Source: Sphingomonadaceae bacterium (GTDB taxonomy: Bacteria; Pseudomonadota; Alphaproteobacteria; Sphingomonadales; Sphingomonadaceae). Taken from it: a stretch of DNA of 64,000 bases. The notes under the pieces are model-generated. The model was given only the letters and a program-made list of their open reading frames with translations. It was not told the DNA's origin and did not search any database. Positions 35,394-43,954 of the stretch are shown here, piece after piece. Every line of letters starts with the position of its first letter. The stretch's first letter is position 1. Both the position numbers and the translations under genes were made by a program. The stretch spans positions 62,001 through 126,000 of the forward strand of contig CANFXW010000006.1 in the NCBI GenBank assembly GCA_947451145.1, in the 5' to 3' direction.

Positions 35394-35747
35394 ATGAACC
35401 GATCCCAATCCCTTGTTGTCTGGTACGATAGCGGTTGCCCGCTGTGCACGCGCGAGATCGCTCTGATGCAGCGTTTGGACCGGGCTGGCCGGATCGATTT
35501 TGTCGATGCAACCGATCCGGAGATGGCATGTCCGCTGGATCGCAAGCTGATCCTTGCGCGGTTTCATGCTCTAGAAAACGGAACGCTTTTGTCCGGTGCT
35601 GCCGCCTTTGCGGCCATGTGGCGGGCGATTCCGCTTCTCTGGCCGCTTGGGCAGCTGGCACGGATTCGGATGGTCGAGCGCTTGCTGGAATCGGCCTATG
35701 TTCGATTTCTCAAGGTCAGGCCCAGATTGCAGAAGTGGCTTCGATGA
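35394..35747 (+). CDS. DCC-family (DUF393) thiol-disulfide oxidoreductase-like protein
   Basis: A protein of about 117 residues with the DUF393 signature VVWYDSGCPLCTREI (DxxCxxC form) near the N-terminus and a hydrophobic C-terminal part (AAMWRAIPLLWPLGQLARIR). The cysteine pair suggests thiol-disulfide chemistry. Starts at 35382 and 35394 are both possible. Its stop overlaps the following VOC gene by four bases, so it belongs to the photolyase operon. Confidence 0.88.
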   Translation: MNRSQSLVVWYDSGCPLCTREIALMQRLDRAGRIDFVDATDPEMACPLDRKLILARFHALENGTLLSGAAAFAAMWRAIPLLWPLGQLARIRMVERLLESAYVRFLKVRPRLQKWLR

Positions 35748-36178
35748 CGCCCTTCAGCCTTCAGACAATCGACCATGTCGTCATCCGCGCGGCAGATGCG
35801 TCGCGGTTGGTGGCCTTCTATGTTGAGGCGATTGGCTGCAAGCTGGCCTGGGATCGGCCCGAGCTGGGTTTGACCCATTTGGAAGCAGGCGATGCGATGC
35901 TTGATATTGTCAGCATCAATGGCCCACTCGGCAAGAAGGGCGCCGAATTGCCAGCAGGCCCTGGCAGGAATGTTGACCATCTATGCCTGCGCATCGCACC
36001 GTTCGATTTTGAAGCCATGCGTCAGCATTTTGAGGCCTTTGGTATTGCTGTAGAACCGCCCCAGATGCGGTATGGGGCGCAAGGCCGTGGCTTGTCGATT
36101 TACCTGTCTGATCCCGAGGGCAATGGCATTGAGCTTAAGGAAAGCTTAGTCATGACGATTGACAAGGAGCCACAATGA
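35744..36178 (+). CDS. VOC-family (glyoxalase-like) protein
   Basis: A 144-residue vicinal oxygen chelate protein. The first module is IDHVVIRAADASRLVAFYVE with the metal-ligand-like His, and the second is NVDHLCLRIAPFDFEAMRQHF, ending in YLSDPEGNGIELKE with the terminal Glu ligand position. It resembles the YwkD/virulence-protein group of VOC enzymes. The substrate is unknown. ATGA overlaps on both sides link it tightly to the DUF393 and PNPOx genes. Confidence 0.9.
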   Translation: MTPFSLQTIDHVVIRAADASRLVAFYVEAIGCKLAWDRPELGLTHLEAGDAMLDIVSINGPLGKKGAELPAGPGRNVDHLCLRIAPFDFEAMRQHFEAFGIAVEPPQMRYGAQGRGLSIYLSDPEGNGIELKESLVMTIDKEPQ

Positions 36179-36645
36179 ATTTCGATCAGGTGAAATTGCG
36201 GGGGTGTTGGTCGGGAGCAGAAATTGTCGCCTTCATCGAAAGCCAGCTGATACCTATGCGGCTTGCTGTCCATGACAGTGTTGGATCGCCTTGGGTGCTT
36301 TCTCTCTGGTACTTATATGAGAACGGCCAGTTTTGGTGTGCGACCAATCGCAATGCGAAGTTGGCATCTTACCTGGAGGCCGACCCGCAGTGCGGGTTCG
36401 AGATTGCAGGAGATGCAGCGCCCTATCGAGGAATGCGCGGCAAAGGCAAAACAAATCTCGTACCGGAGCGAGGGGGGGAAATCCTGACGCGGCTTCTGGA
36501 CCGTTATGGCATTTCCAAGACGAGCGCCCTGGCAAAGTCCCTGCTGGCAAAGGTCGATCAGGAAGTTGCGATCTGTCTAACGCCTCAGCGGATCAGCAGT
36601 TGGGATTTCACTTCCCGGATGGCGGGTGCGCATTCGGCAAAATGA
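36175..36645 (+). CDS. Pyridoxamine 5'-phosphate oxidase-like flavoprotein
   Basis: A 156-residue protein with a split-barrel, FMN-binding fold of the PNPOx-like class: VLSLWYLYENGQFWCATNRN, AKLASYLEADPQCGFEIAGD and YRGMRGKGKTNL. Members include F420- or FMN-dependent reductases and heme-binding proteins; true PdxH is longer and differs. It is the last gene of the photolyase operon on the island. A role in light or oxidative stress is a guess from context. Confidence 0.8.
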   Translation: MNFDQVKLRGCWSGAEIVAFIESQLIPMRLAVHDSVGSPWVLSLWYLYENGQFWCATNRNAKLASYLEADPQCGFEIAGDAAPYRGMRGKGKTNLVPERGGEILTRLLDRYGISKTSALAKSLLAKVDQEVAICLTPQRISSWDFTSRMAGAHSAK

Positions 36646-36805
36646 CCTCCCAGCTTGAAAACAGTCTCACTACACCACGAGCAACGACCTGATTTTCAGC
36701 GATTAATTGCCAAAATGGCAGCGTTCGTCCGTTGACATTGCGGTGCGCGCAGCGCTCCAGCCTTCGCTGACTGCACTAGCGGGTCAGGTAGGTCTTGGGA
36801 GCAAA

Positions 36806-38881
36806 ATGCGTATTTGTGTTTCTGTCAGCTCGAAGTTGCTGATTATGCTCTGTGTGAGCGGGATTACAGCGGCGTTCGCAGTGGGGAGCATTAGCTATTT
36901 CAGTGCTGATCAAGCGTTGCGTAGTTCCATTACCGATCAGCTGATCTCTATAAGAGAAACAAAGAAAGCCGACATCGCGCGCTATTTCGATGGTGAGGCA
37001 CGCATGTTTGCCGTGTTCTCACGTGGTAGCCAGTTGGTGGAAGCAAGCGCTGCGCTCAAGTCCGGGTTTGACGCTACTTCGGCGCAGGGCGGTGGAAACG
37101 AAGCTGCAGAACTGGAACGGTTTTACCGCGAGAAGTTTCTTCCCAAGGTGCCGGATCATGCCGGAACGGCTACGATCGCGGAATACTGGCCGCGCGACAG
37201 TGCGGGCATCAGATTGCAGGCCGCATATATCGCCAGCAACCCCAACGGTGATGGCAAGCGGTTCCAGCTTGGTCTTAACAGTGAAGAGGTGCCCGCGGTT
37301 GCAGCCTATTCTGCCGCCCACAATCGCTTTCACCCGAGCATGGTCAAAGCGATGGAAGCGATGCGTCTCTATGACGTGTTTCTGGTCGACGCTTCTACAG
37401 CTGATGTTCTCTACACCGCGCAGAAAGAGCCTGATTTCGCGACCAATCTGGAAAGCGGCCCCTATCGGGATAGCGGGCTCGCAAGGGCTTTTCGGCTTGC
37501 GCGTGATGGCAGGGTAGACGCAACCGGGACTGCTCTGGTCGATTTTGACAAGTATCGGGCATCATTTGACATCCCCTCGTCCTTCATTGCCGCTCCCGTG
37601 ATTGCCGACGGTAAGACTGTCGCCGTCGTGATTGGCCAGCTCTCGATCGACGATCTCAATGCCGCAATGACTTCGTCTGGTCATTGGGCATCGGAAGGTC
37701 TGGGCAAGTCTGGCGAGGTTTACCTCGTCGGAGCGGACGGGACGGCACGCACCGACAGCCGGTTTTTGCTGGAGAACAAGCAGGACTACCTCAAGACGCT
37801 TGCCAATCTAGAAGTTCCAGCTCCGACTATTGCTGCCATCAAAGCTTCTGGCCACTCGATCCTGAATCAGAAATTCTCGACATTCGCGGTCAAGCGGGCA
37901 CTTGACGGTGAAACGGGTAGCGACAGCATCAACGATTATCGTGGTGAGGAAGTGTTGTCTGCCTATGCCCCGTTTGAGGTTGGTGGAATGCGCTGGGCTA
38001 TCATTGCCGAGAAGGACGTCGCCGAGGCTTTGGAGCCTGTCTACTCTCTGCGCGCGCGCGTGTTCTTTGCCACGGGCGTCATGGCGATCCTGATCACGCT
38101 GTTCTCAATGTTCGGTGCGCGCTTCTTCCTGGGCCCCATCGCGCGGCTTCAGGCGGGCGTGCAGCGCCTGCGCGAGGGCGAAACGCATTTCAAGATTCCG
38201 ATCATCGGCACCGACGAGTTCGAGGAGCTGGGCAAGGCTTTTAACGAGATGCTGAGTGAGCTTGATGAGCGCAATCAGGTGATCTCAGCCAAGACGAGCC
38301 AGTATGAGAAGTTGCTGCGCAACATTCTGCCGGATGCAGTCGCCGACCGCGTCAGTGGCGGCGAGATGGTTGTGGCCGACACATTTGACAACGTCAGCAT
38401 CGTGTACGCCACGATCCACGGGTTGAATTCGATCATCACGGAAACGTCAGCCAAGGAATCGATTGGCCTGCTGAATGAACTGGTCGACGCCTTTGACGAA
38501 GCGGCCGAGCGGCATGGTGTGGAGAAGGTCAAGACAATTGGCGATGCCTATCTTGCTGCCTGCGGCCTTTCAACGCCGCGACTTGATCACCGACAGCGTG
38601 CCCGGGCGTTCTCCGAAGAAATGCTCGCCATTCTGTCCCGCTTTAACGAGGCTAAGGGTTTCGCACTTGAGTTGCAGGTGGGGCTCGCATTCGGCGAGGT
38701 TGACGCCGGGATCGTTGGCCGCAAGCGGTTCGTTTATGAACTTCTGGGCGATTGCGTTGCCGAGGCGCGCCGCCTGTCCTTCATCGACGGACAGCCTGGC
38801 ATTAACATGAGCGAAGCCATGGCGGCTGAGCTTTTGGTGAGTGGCGAACCGGCTGCACACCAGCCGCAAGCGGGGAATTAA
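36806..38881 (+). CDS. Membrane sensor with degenerate class III cyclase domain
   Basis: A 691-residue membrane protein. One N-terminal span (SSKLLIMLCVSGITAAFAVG) and a second near residue 420 enclose a large periplasmic Cache-like sensor. A HAMP region follows (GPIARLQAGVQRLREG), then a linker helix and a class III nucleotide cyclase domain at about 515-680. The first metal-binding Asp of FADI is Thr536 (YATI). The second, Asp580 in KTIGDAY, and Lys576 remain. The adenine-specifying Asp is Glu645, the transition-state Asn is Ala652, and Arg656 remains. Normal cyclase activity is therefore doubtful. GGGAG precedes the ATG at 36806. An MscS/cNMP channel gene follows after three bases. Confidence 0.9.
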   Translation: MRICVSVSSKLLIMLCVSGITAAFAVGSISYFSADQALRSSITDQLISIRETKKADIARYFDGEARMFAVFSRGSQLVEASAALKSGFDATSAQGGGNEAAELERFYREKFLPKVPDHAGTATIAEYWPRDSAGIRLQAAYIASNPNGDGKRFQLGLNSEEVPAVAAYSAAHNRFHPSMVKAMEAMRLYDVFLVDASTADVLYTAQKEPDFATNLESGPYRDSGLARAFRLARDGRVDATGTALVDFDKYRASFDIPSSFIAAPVIADGKTVAVVIGQLSIDDLNAAMTSSGHWASEGLGKSGEVYLVGADGTARTDSRFLLENKQDYLKTLANLEVPAPTIAAIKASGHSILNQKFSTFAVKRALDGETGSDSINDYRGEEVLSAYAPFEVGGMRWAIIAEKDVAEALEPVYSLRARVFFATGVMAILITLFSMFGARFFLGPIARLQAGVQRLREGETHFKIPIIGTDEFEELGKAFNEMLSELDERNQVISAKTSQYEKLLRNILPDAVADRVSGGEMVVADTFDNVSIVYATIHGLNSIITETSAKESIGLLNELVDAFDEAAERHGVEKVKTIGDAYLAACGLSTPRLDHRQRARAFSEEMLAILSRFNEAKGFALELQVGLAFGEVDAGIVGRKRFVYELLGDCVAEARRLSFIDGQPGINMSEAMAAELLVSGEPAAHQPQAGN

Positions 38882-38884
38882 CCG

Positions 38885-40315
38885 ATGACGGATGGCGCTC
38901 TGGCCGCGCTGGGCTGGACCTTGCTGGTGACTGCCGGATATCCGGCGCTGGTCATCGCGATGCTGGAACTGCGGCGATCGCTGCTGCCCCGCTTTCCTAA
39001 GGCTGCGGCGATTTGCAATTTGGTGCAGTTCACCATTTTGCCGACGGCAGCGATTTTCATACTCGTTAGCCGCATCTCCGGGATGTCGTCGGAAGATACT
39101 TTGCCCAGGCTGCTGCAGAGCCTGCTGGTGGTCGCCGGGATCAATGCCGCGCTTGCCGCGATCAACGCTGCGGTGCGTTCGGGCATGCTGCAGGCTGAAT
39201 GGGCAAAGCGCATTCCCGCGCTCATTCTCGATCTGTTGCGACTGGTCATTGTGCTTGTCGCAGCGGCCTTCGTTGCCTCGCGCATTTGGGGTGTTGATCT
39301 TGGCAATCTCCTTGCGGCCCTCGGGGTCGGATCGGTTGTTCTTGGTCTTGCTTTGCAGGATACGGTTTCTGGCTTGTTTGCCGGAATATCGCTGATTTCC
39401 GGGCGCCACTTCAAGGAGGGGGACTGGATCGAAAGCGACGGAGTGGCTGGCAAGATCGTTCAGATGGACTGGCGCTCAGTCACTGTCGAGACGCTCGATG
39501 ACGAGCATTTGGTCGTTTTTCCCAACTCGGAACTGGCCAAGGCACAGTTCAAAGTGATCAACACCGATGCGCGGCCGTTTGGCCAGAGCATCCGCATTAA
39601 GTTCGCCTATTCCGTGCCTCCCGCTCGTGCCACGTCCGCTATCCATGCCGCTCTGAATGCTGTTGATCTCATTCTGCAGGAACCCGCGCCGGGGATAGAC
39701 ATCGTCGGGTTGGGCGATGATGGAATCGAGTTCGAGGTGACTTTCCATGCCCTCACCCGCTTTGATGGTGATGAAGGTTTGACCCACTTCTTCCGCAAGC
39801 TCTGGTATATTTGCGAACGAGAGGGGCTGAGGTTCGCTGGCGCGAATAATCGCAAATACCGCAGCGAATCCCTGTCGCTTCCGGGCAAGCAACAGATTGC
39901 CGACACTCTTGCCGCAACCGGCATATTCCCCCGCCAATTGCCGGGATTTGAAGCGCTTGTCGCGGCGTCTCAGATAGAACTCTATGACGAGGACGAAATC
40001 CTTCTTCGTGCTGATCAGTCTTTCCAGAAACTGTTCATTGTTCTGAATGGCTCGCTTTCAGCAGAAATCGACAACGGCGAGGGCAGGGAGGCGATCCAGG
40101 TCGTTGGAGAGGGAGAATTCTTCGTCAACCGCGCCTATCTGACGACGTCCCTTGCGGGGCAGTATCTTGTGGCATCAGCAGAGACGATGGTCTTGGCAGT
40201 TGAAACGCGTGACGTCATTGAATTCCTCAATGCCAACCCAACCATGGCAAGGAAGTTTGAGGAAGCGATTGATCTGACCGAACGTGCACTTAGGAGCATG
40301 GCTCCAGCATTCTGA
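38885..40315 (+). CDS. MscS-family channel with C-terminal cNMP-binding-like domain
   Basis: A 476-residue protein. Four N-terminal spans end in the pore helix NLLAALGVGSVVLGLALQDT, followed by the MscS beta domain (HFKEGDWIESDGVAGKIVQM, VVFPNSELAKAQFKVIN). This is the layout of bacterial cyclic-nucleotide-gated MscS-like channels. Residues about 350-470 match the cNMP-binding fold (EDEILLRADQSFQKLFIVLNGSL in outline), but the phosphate-binding cassette FGE...RxA is not recognisable (GEGEFFVNRAYLTTSLAG), so cNMP binding is uncertain. It is coupled to the cyclase-like sensor gene. Confidence 0.9.
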   Translation: MTDGALAALGWTLLVTAGYPALVIAMLELRRSLLPRFPKAAAICNLVQFTILPTAAIFILVSRISGMSSEDTLPRLLQSLLVVAGINAALAAINAAVRSGMLQAEWAKRIPALILDLLRLVIVLVAAAFVASRIWGVDLGNLLAALGVGSVVLGLALQDTVSGLFAGISLISGRHFKEGDWIESDGVAGKIVQMDWRSVTVETLDDEHLVVFPNSELAKAQFKVINTDARPFGQSIRIKFAYSVPPARATSAIHAALNAVDLILQEPAPGIDIVGLGDDGIEFEVTFHALTRFDGDEGLTHFFRKLWYICEREGLRFAGANNRKYRSESLSLPGKQQIADTLAATGIFPRQLPGFEALVAASQIELYDEDEILLRADQSFQKLFIVLNGSLSAEIDNGEGREAIQVVGEGEFFVNRAYLTTSLAGQYLVASAETMVLAVETRDVIEFLNANPTMARKFEEAIDLTERALRSMAPAF

Positions 40316-40316
40316 G

Positions 40317-40331
40317 TGTGACTAAGTCACA
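40317..40331. promoter_or_regulatory. TGTGAC-TAA-GTCACA palindrome
   Basis: A perfect 15-base palindrome two bases after the channel stop codon. It resembles a CRP/FNR-family site but has one base less between half-sites than the standard TGTGA-N6-TCACA. The rest of the gap up to 40599 has a weak AAATGCC/GGCATTT repeat and the perfect hairpin GCTAGCCAA/TTGGCTAGC at 40571-40594, and no gene. Confidence 0.35.
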
Positions 40332-40599
40332 TGGAAACATGGTCAGCCAGCAAGTTACAAAATGCCGACGCTTTTCTTGCTCGGGGCATTTGGGTTGGGA
40401 AAATGAGGCTGTGTCATGCTTTCTCCCTTCGAGAATGTTTGCGTGGGTTCATAGAGATCTCTGCAGTTAGCTAAGCAACTTTGGTCAAGCGCGGCAGCTA
40501 AGCGTGGCCAAATTGGCACCTTCTGCATTTGAAATTTGGCATCTTTTCGGAAAGGTCTTTTCCAAGAGCCGCTAGCCAACTTTGATTGGCTAGCGCAGC

Positions 40600-41433
40600 G
40601 TGATTGGCGCACCGTTGTCTGGCGCGATCTTGCAATTCTGGGATGGCAATCTTGGTCTTAGGGGGTGGCAATGGCTCTTTCTGGTTGAGGGGCTGCCTTC
40701 TGTGTTAGCAGGCTTGGCCTACCTGCTGTTTCTGCCAGACAATCCGGTCAAGGCAGCGTGGCTAACTGAGCAGGAGCGTGACACCATACGCCGCGATATC
40801 ACTGACAGTGAGGCTGCTGCTGCGGTGCAGGGGCAGCTCTTTACAGCAGGAGCGGTATTTTCCAGCCTGCGGATATGGCTACTGTGCCTCGCCTATATGA
40901 CTGGCACTATTGCGCTCTACGCAGTTTCATTCTGGATGCCGACCCTCATCCAGCAGTTTGGCATTGCCAAGGGCGACTACCTCATGATCGGCCTTCTTGC
41001 GATGATCCCTTGGGGAATCATGGCTGTTGGACAGGTCTTTTGGGCGCGCCACTCTGACTACACGGGCGAGCGCCGCTGGCACAGCTTTGGCGGATATGTG
41101 ATCGCGGCAGCAGGATTTGTTTTGCTGGCATTCCGAGCGATGGATGAAAACTTCGGGCTGCTGGCCCTTACGCTGATTACAACCGGGCTGGGCTTTTCCA
41201 TCGTGACCTTTTGGCCGATCGCCCATCGCTATCTCCCGGGTCTCGCGGCGGCAACCGGAATTGCCCTCATCAACAGCATGGGCGGTGTCGGGGGTTATAT
41301 CGGTCCGACCTTGATCGGCTGGATGGGTATCCGCATGGATGGCTCAGTGTCACCAGCCTTTGTGTTGTTGGCAGGCATAACGCTTGTCGGCGGTATGATC
41401 CTGCTGGGCGCCAGCCGCGAAGGCAAACAATAA
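40600..41433 (+). pseudogene. MFS transporter, N-terminally truncated
   Basis: The visible 277 residues match the second two-thirds of an anion:cation symporter-type MFS transporter (430 or so residues normally): IGAPLSGAILQFWDGNLGLR, GWQWLFLVEGLPSVLAGLAY, then the loop DNPVKAAWLTEQERDTIRRD and six more spans ending at GMILLGASREGK. The first four or five spans and the start are absent, and a hairpin lies at the break (40571-40594). A GTG at 40600 opens the frame, but a functional transporter is unlikely. It overlaps nothing upstream. The amidohydrolase gene follows. Confidence 0.85.
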
Positions 41434-41480
41434 TGAAACATTGGTGCAGCAGAGGTTCTCGGCAAAAGAAAGGTGCGCTT

Positions 41481-42767
41481 ATGGCAAGGCGGAATGATTT
41501 GGCTGCTGCTGGTTTGGCCATTGCAGGCTTTTTCGGTCTGACCGTGTCTGCACTTGCCGATCCGGCAATTCTGCTGAAGCCTGACCGCGTCTTCACTGCC
41601 ACGGATGATGCCGCCCATTCTGGCTGGCAGGTTCTGGTGGAGGGCAATCGGATCAAAGCGGTTGGGCCGGTCCTGAAAGTGCCCGCAGGCACGCAGACCA
41701 TCGATTTGCCGGGAACGACCCTTCTTCCGGGTTTGATCGAGATGCACAGCCACCTGTTTCTGCACCCCTATAACGAGGCACCTTGGGACGATCAGGTCCT
41801 CAAGGAGCCTTTGGCCTATCGCACCTTACGCGCCGGCGCTGCTGCCCATGCGACGCTGATGAACGGCTTCACTACAATGCGCGACCTAGGAACCGAAGGG
41901 TCCGCAAATGCCGATGTCTATCTGAAGCAAGCTATTAACGACGGCCTTGTCCAAGGGCCCCGCCTGCACGTTGTAACGCGGGCAATTGTGGCGGAAGGTG
42001 CCTATGGCCCTCGCCGACGTGACTATGCAATCTCCTCCCTGCCACAAGGTGCCGAAGAGGCGACTGGTGTAGAAGGGGTCCGCGCTGCGGTTAGGCACCA
42101 GGCCTCGCAAGGTGGGGATTGGATCAAAATCTACGCTGACTACGAGATCGGCCCGAACGACGAAACGCGGCCAGCATTCAGCCTCGATGAGCTAAAGGCA
42201 GCCGTTACGATGGCGCATGAGCTGGGGCGCAAAATTGCCGCACATGCGACTAGCGATGAAGGGATGCGCCGTGCCGTTGAAGCAGGCGTAGATACTATCG
42301 AGCATGGTTTTGGCGGCTCACCCGAAACATTTCGCCTCATGGCCAGTCGCGGCACGGTCTACGTGCCGACCCTGACGCAGGTCGAGTATTACAGCATTTA
42401 CTTCAATGGTTATAAGCCAGGCGGCAAGGCCACTGAGGACATGGAGCGCAGCAAGACGGCCTTTCAGGCTGCGCTCGCTGCAAAGGTCAAGATCGTCAAT
42501 GGCTCGGATATCGGGGTCTTCACGCACGGTGAGAACGGTCGTGAGCTCGTCTGGATGAACCGCTACGGGATGACGCCAGTTCAGACCTTGCTGGCGGCAA
42601 CGCGGCTGGCTGCGGACGCTCTCGGCGAAAGCGAATTGATCGGAACTATCGTGCCGGAAAGGCTAGCAGACCTCATCGCTGTGAAAGGGGATCCTACAAG
42701 AGATATTGCTGCGGTTCGGTCTGTGCAGTTCGTGATGAAGAACGGGGCAGTAGTTCGCAAGGATTAG
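41481..42767 (+). CDS. Exported metal-dependent amidohydrolase
   Basis: A 428-residue protein with a signal peptide (MARRNDLAAAGLAIAGFFGL, cut near ALADP), of the amidohydrolase superfamily group that includes imidazolonepropionase-like and Xaa-Pro dipeptidase-like enzymes. Metal ligands are visible: HSH in LIEMHSHLF, the carboxylated Lys in GDWIKIYAD, His in AAHATSDEG, His in TIEHGFGG and Asp in NGSDIGVFTHG. It probably hydrolyses a peptide or amide in the periplasm. The MFS fragment upstream may have been its partner transporter. I chose the ATG at 41481 because AAAGGTG precedes it; an ATG at 41433 overlaps the MFS stop. Confidence 0.9.
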   Translation: MARRNDLAAAGLAIAGFFGLTVSALADPAILLKPDRVFTATDDAAHSGWQVLVEGNRIKAVGPVLKVPAGTQTIDLPGTTLLPGLIEMHSHLFLHPYNEAPWDDQVLKEPLAYRTLRAGAAAHATLMNGFTTMRDLGTEGSANADVYLKQAINDGLVQGPRLHVVTRAIVAEGAYGPRRRDYAISSLPQGAEEATGVEGVRAAVRHQASQGGDWIKIYADYEIGPNDETRPAFSLDELKAAVTMAHELGRKIAAHATSDEGMRRAVEAGVDTIEHGFGGSPETFRLMASRGTVYVPTLTQVEYYSIYFNGYKPGGKATEDMERSKTAFQAALAAKVKIVNGSDIGVFTHGENGRELVWMNRYGMTPVQTLLAATRLAADALGESELIGTIVPERLADLIAVKGDPTRDIAAVRSVQFVMKNGAVVRKD

Positions 42768-42770
42768 CCC

Positions 42771-43619
42771 TCAAGAAACCTCCTGAAGCTCTGCCATGCT
42801 CGCCGCATAGCCGGAACTGTATGGGTCGTCGAAAGCCTCAATGAAATAGATCGCCGCGCTGAAGGCCACGCTGAATAGCATGACGCTATAGGTAGTCGCC
42901 ACGCGATTGCCGCCATGTGAAAAGCCGATGGCAATCTGCGTCAGCAGGCCCATCAGCAATAGGATCACAAAGTGCCTGACGGGTATGTGGCTCCTCCTGA
43001 GCTCAAGTCGTTGCACCCGTGCAGCCCTTACCGCCTCTAGAGCTGATAGGTAGCTGCTATTAACGCTTGAATTGTCCTGGAATGCACCGGATTTGGCTCC
43101 AATAAGGTAAAGCTGGTGCAGACCCAAAGGCGGTGGCGCAAGAGTGGCGCCAGCGCCCTGAGCGGTTAGCTCATGCTCATTAACACCTGCAATGTAAGTT
43201 CTGATTGCCTTGCGGATTTCCGATTGTTCTGCAGGCTGCGTTTCAGCAATGCGCAGGATTCCGCGAAGCTCACTAACTTCTGTCGCCAAAGCCATCGTTG
43301 TCTTGTTCGTTCTCTGCCACGCGTCAGTGGCCGCAAGGCTTGCAAAAAGACCGAACAAGAGCGCTACAGAAGCAAAATAAGAGGGGCTAATGCCTCGCAC
43401 TGGGAATCGCGTGCGTTCAAGAAAGTCGATGATCTTCACGACCACGATGCCAAGCACCAGTGGCAAACCAACAATCAGATATCCAAGCCCCATGATTACG
43501 TTCCCCGAAACGATCTCGGGGTTTGATTGGCCTAATGAATAGAGACCCGCAATGAAAGAAAGGTGCGAATTGGCAGGTGTTCGAGGGATAGACCTGCCGA
43601 GATTTTTGAACTGCACCAC
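42771..43619 (-). CDS. DUF4239 (bestrophin-like) membrane protein
   Basis: A 282-residue protein with two N-terminal spans (VIMGLGYLIVGLPLVLGIVV, and YFASVALLFGLFASLAATDA), a central soluble part and two C-terminal spans (HFVILLLMGLLTQIAIGF, TTYSVMLFSVAFSAAIYFIE). The pattern fits the DUF4239 family, distantly compared with bestrophin channels. The function is unknown. The frame opens at 43619, but a start at 43493 (MGLGYL) may be the true one. It is the last gene of the island and is convergent with the amidohydrolase gene. Confidence 0.8.
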   Translation of the reverse strand: MVQFKNLGRSIPRTPANSHLSFIAGLYSLGQSNPEIVSGNVIMGLGYLIVGLPLVLGIVVVKIIDFLERTRFPVRGISPSYFASVALLFGLFASLAATDAWQRTNKTTMALATEVSELRGILRIAETQPAEQSEIRKAIRTYIAGVNEHELTAQGAGATLAPPPLGLHQLYLIGAKSGAFQDNSSVNSSYLSALEAVRAARVQRLELRRSHIPVRHFVILLLMGLLTQIAIGFSHGGNRVATTYSVMLFSVAFSAAIYFIEAFDDPYSSGYAASMAELQEVS

Positions 43620-43861
43620 TAGCAGAAATGTGGTCGCATCTTTTCAAGGTCAATTCCGCGCGGACCTAATGGCGCGCCTGCTTAGCCGGGCAGGGGCCGG
43701 GTCACTTTTCCCGCTTTCATTGAGCCAAAGTGCTTTCAGTAGGCAAACTCCAAAATCCCAACTCAAGCGGATTTGGGTAGGGTTTGGGATTGGGCGGCTG
43801 GCGGACCGAAAATGGCCGTCAAGCATATGTAAAATATGGTCTTTACCCAGCTTCCGAGTTC

Positions 43862-43907
43862 CATTCGTAATGATGGGGTCAGGTGTTCGAATCACCTAAG
43901 CGCACCA
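43862..43907. other. Attachment site, tRNA-Thr 3' fragment (right)
   Basis: A copy of the last 46-47 bases of the tRNA-Thr(CGT) gene, from the anticodon stem to CCA, with 41 identical bases and then one G missing in the acceptor strand (AAGCGCACCA instead of AAGCGGCACCA). The 5' half of the tRNA is absent. It marks the right end of the island. Confidence 0.88.
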
Positions 43908-43954
43908 GTTTTTCGGAATCAATGACCGTCCGGGGGACGGTCATCCGAAAAACT
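43907..43954. terminator. Strong hairpin right after the right attachment site
   Basis: AGTTTTTCGG (43907-43916) pairs with CCGAAAAACT (43945-43954), and ATGACCGTCC (43922-43931) pairs with GGACGGTCAT (43935-43944), with a three-base loop and a five-base bulge. It is probably the original terminator of the tRNA-Thr gene, displaced when the island inserted. The region 43955-44181 holds no supported gene. Confidence 0.6.

Larger units (their letters stand above)
33360..43861. mobile_element. Genomic island at tRNA-Thr(CGT)
   Basis: About 10.5 kb between the intact tRNA-Thr gene and a copy of its 3' half. Base composition is visibly richer in A and T than the flanks, and codon use differs. The contents are a photolyase operon, a cyclase-like/MscS pair, an MFS fragment, an amidohydrolase and a DUF4239 protein. 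No integrase, excisionase, transfer or phage gene is recognisable, so it looks like an immobilised remnant. The first 258 bases (33360-33617) hold no supported gene. Confidence 0.85.
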
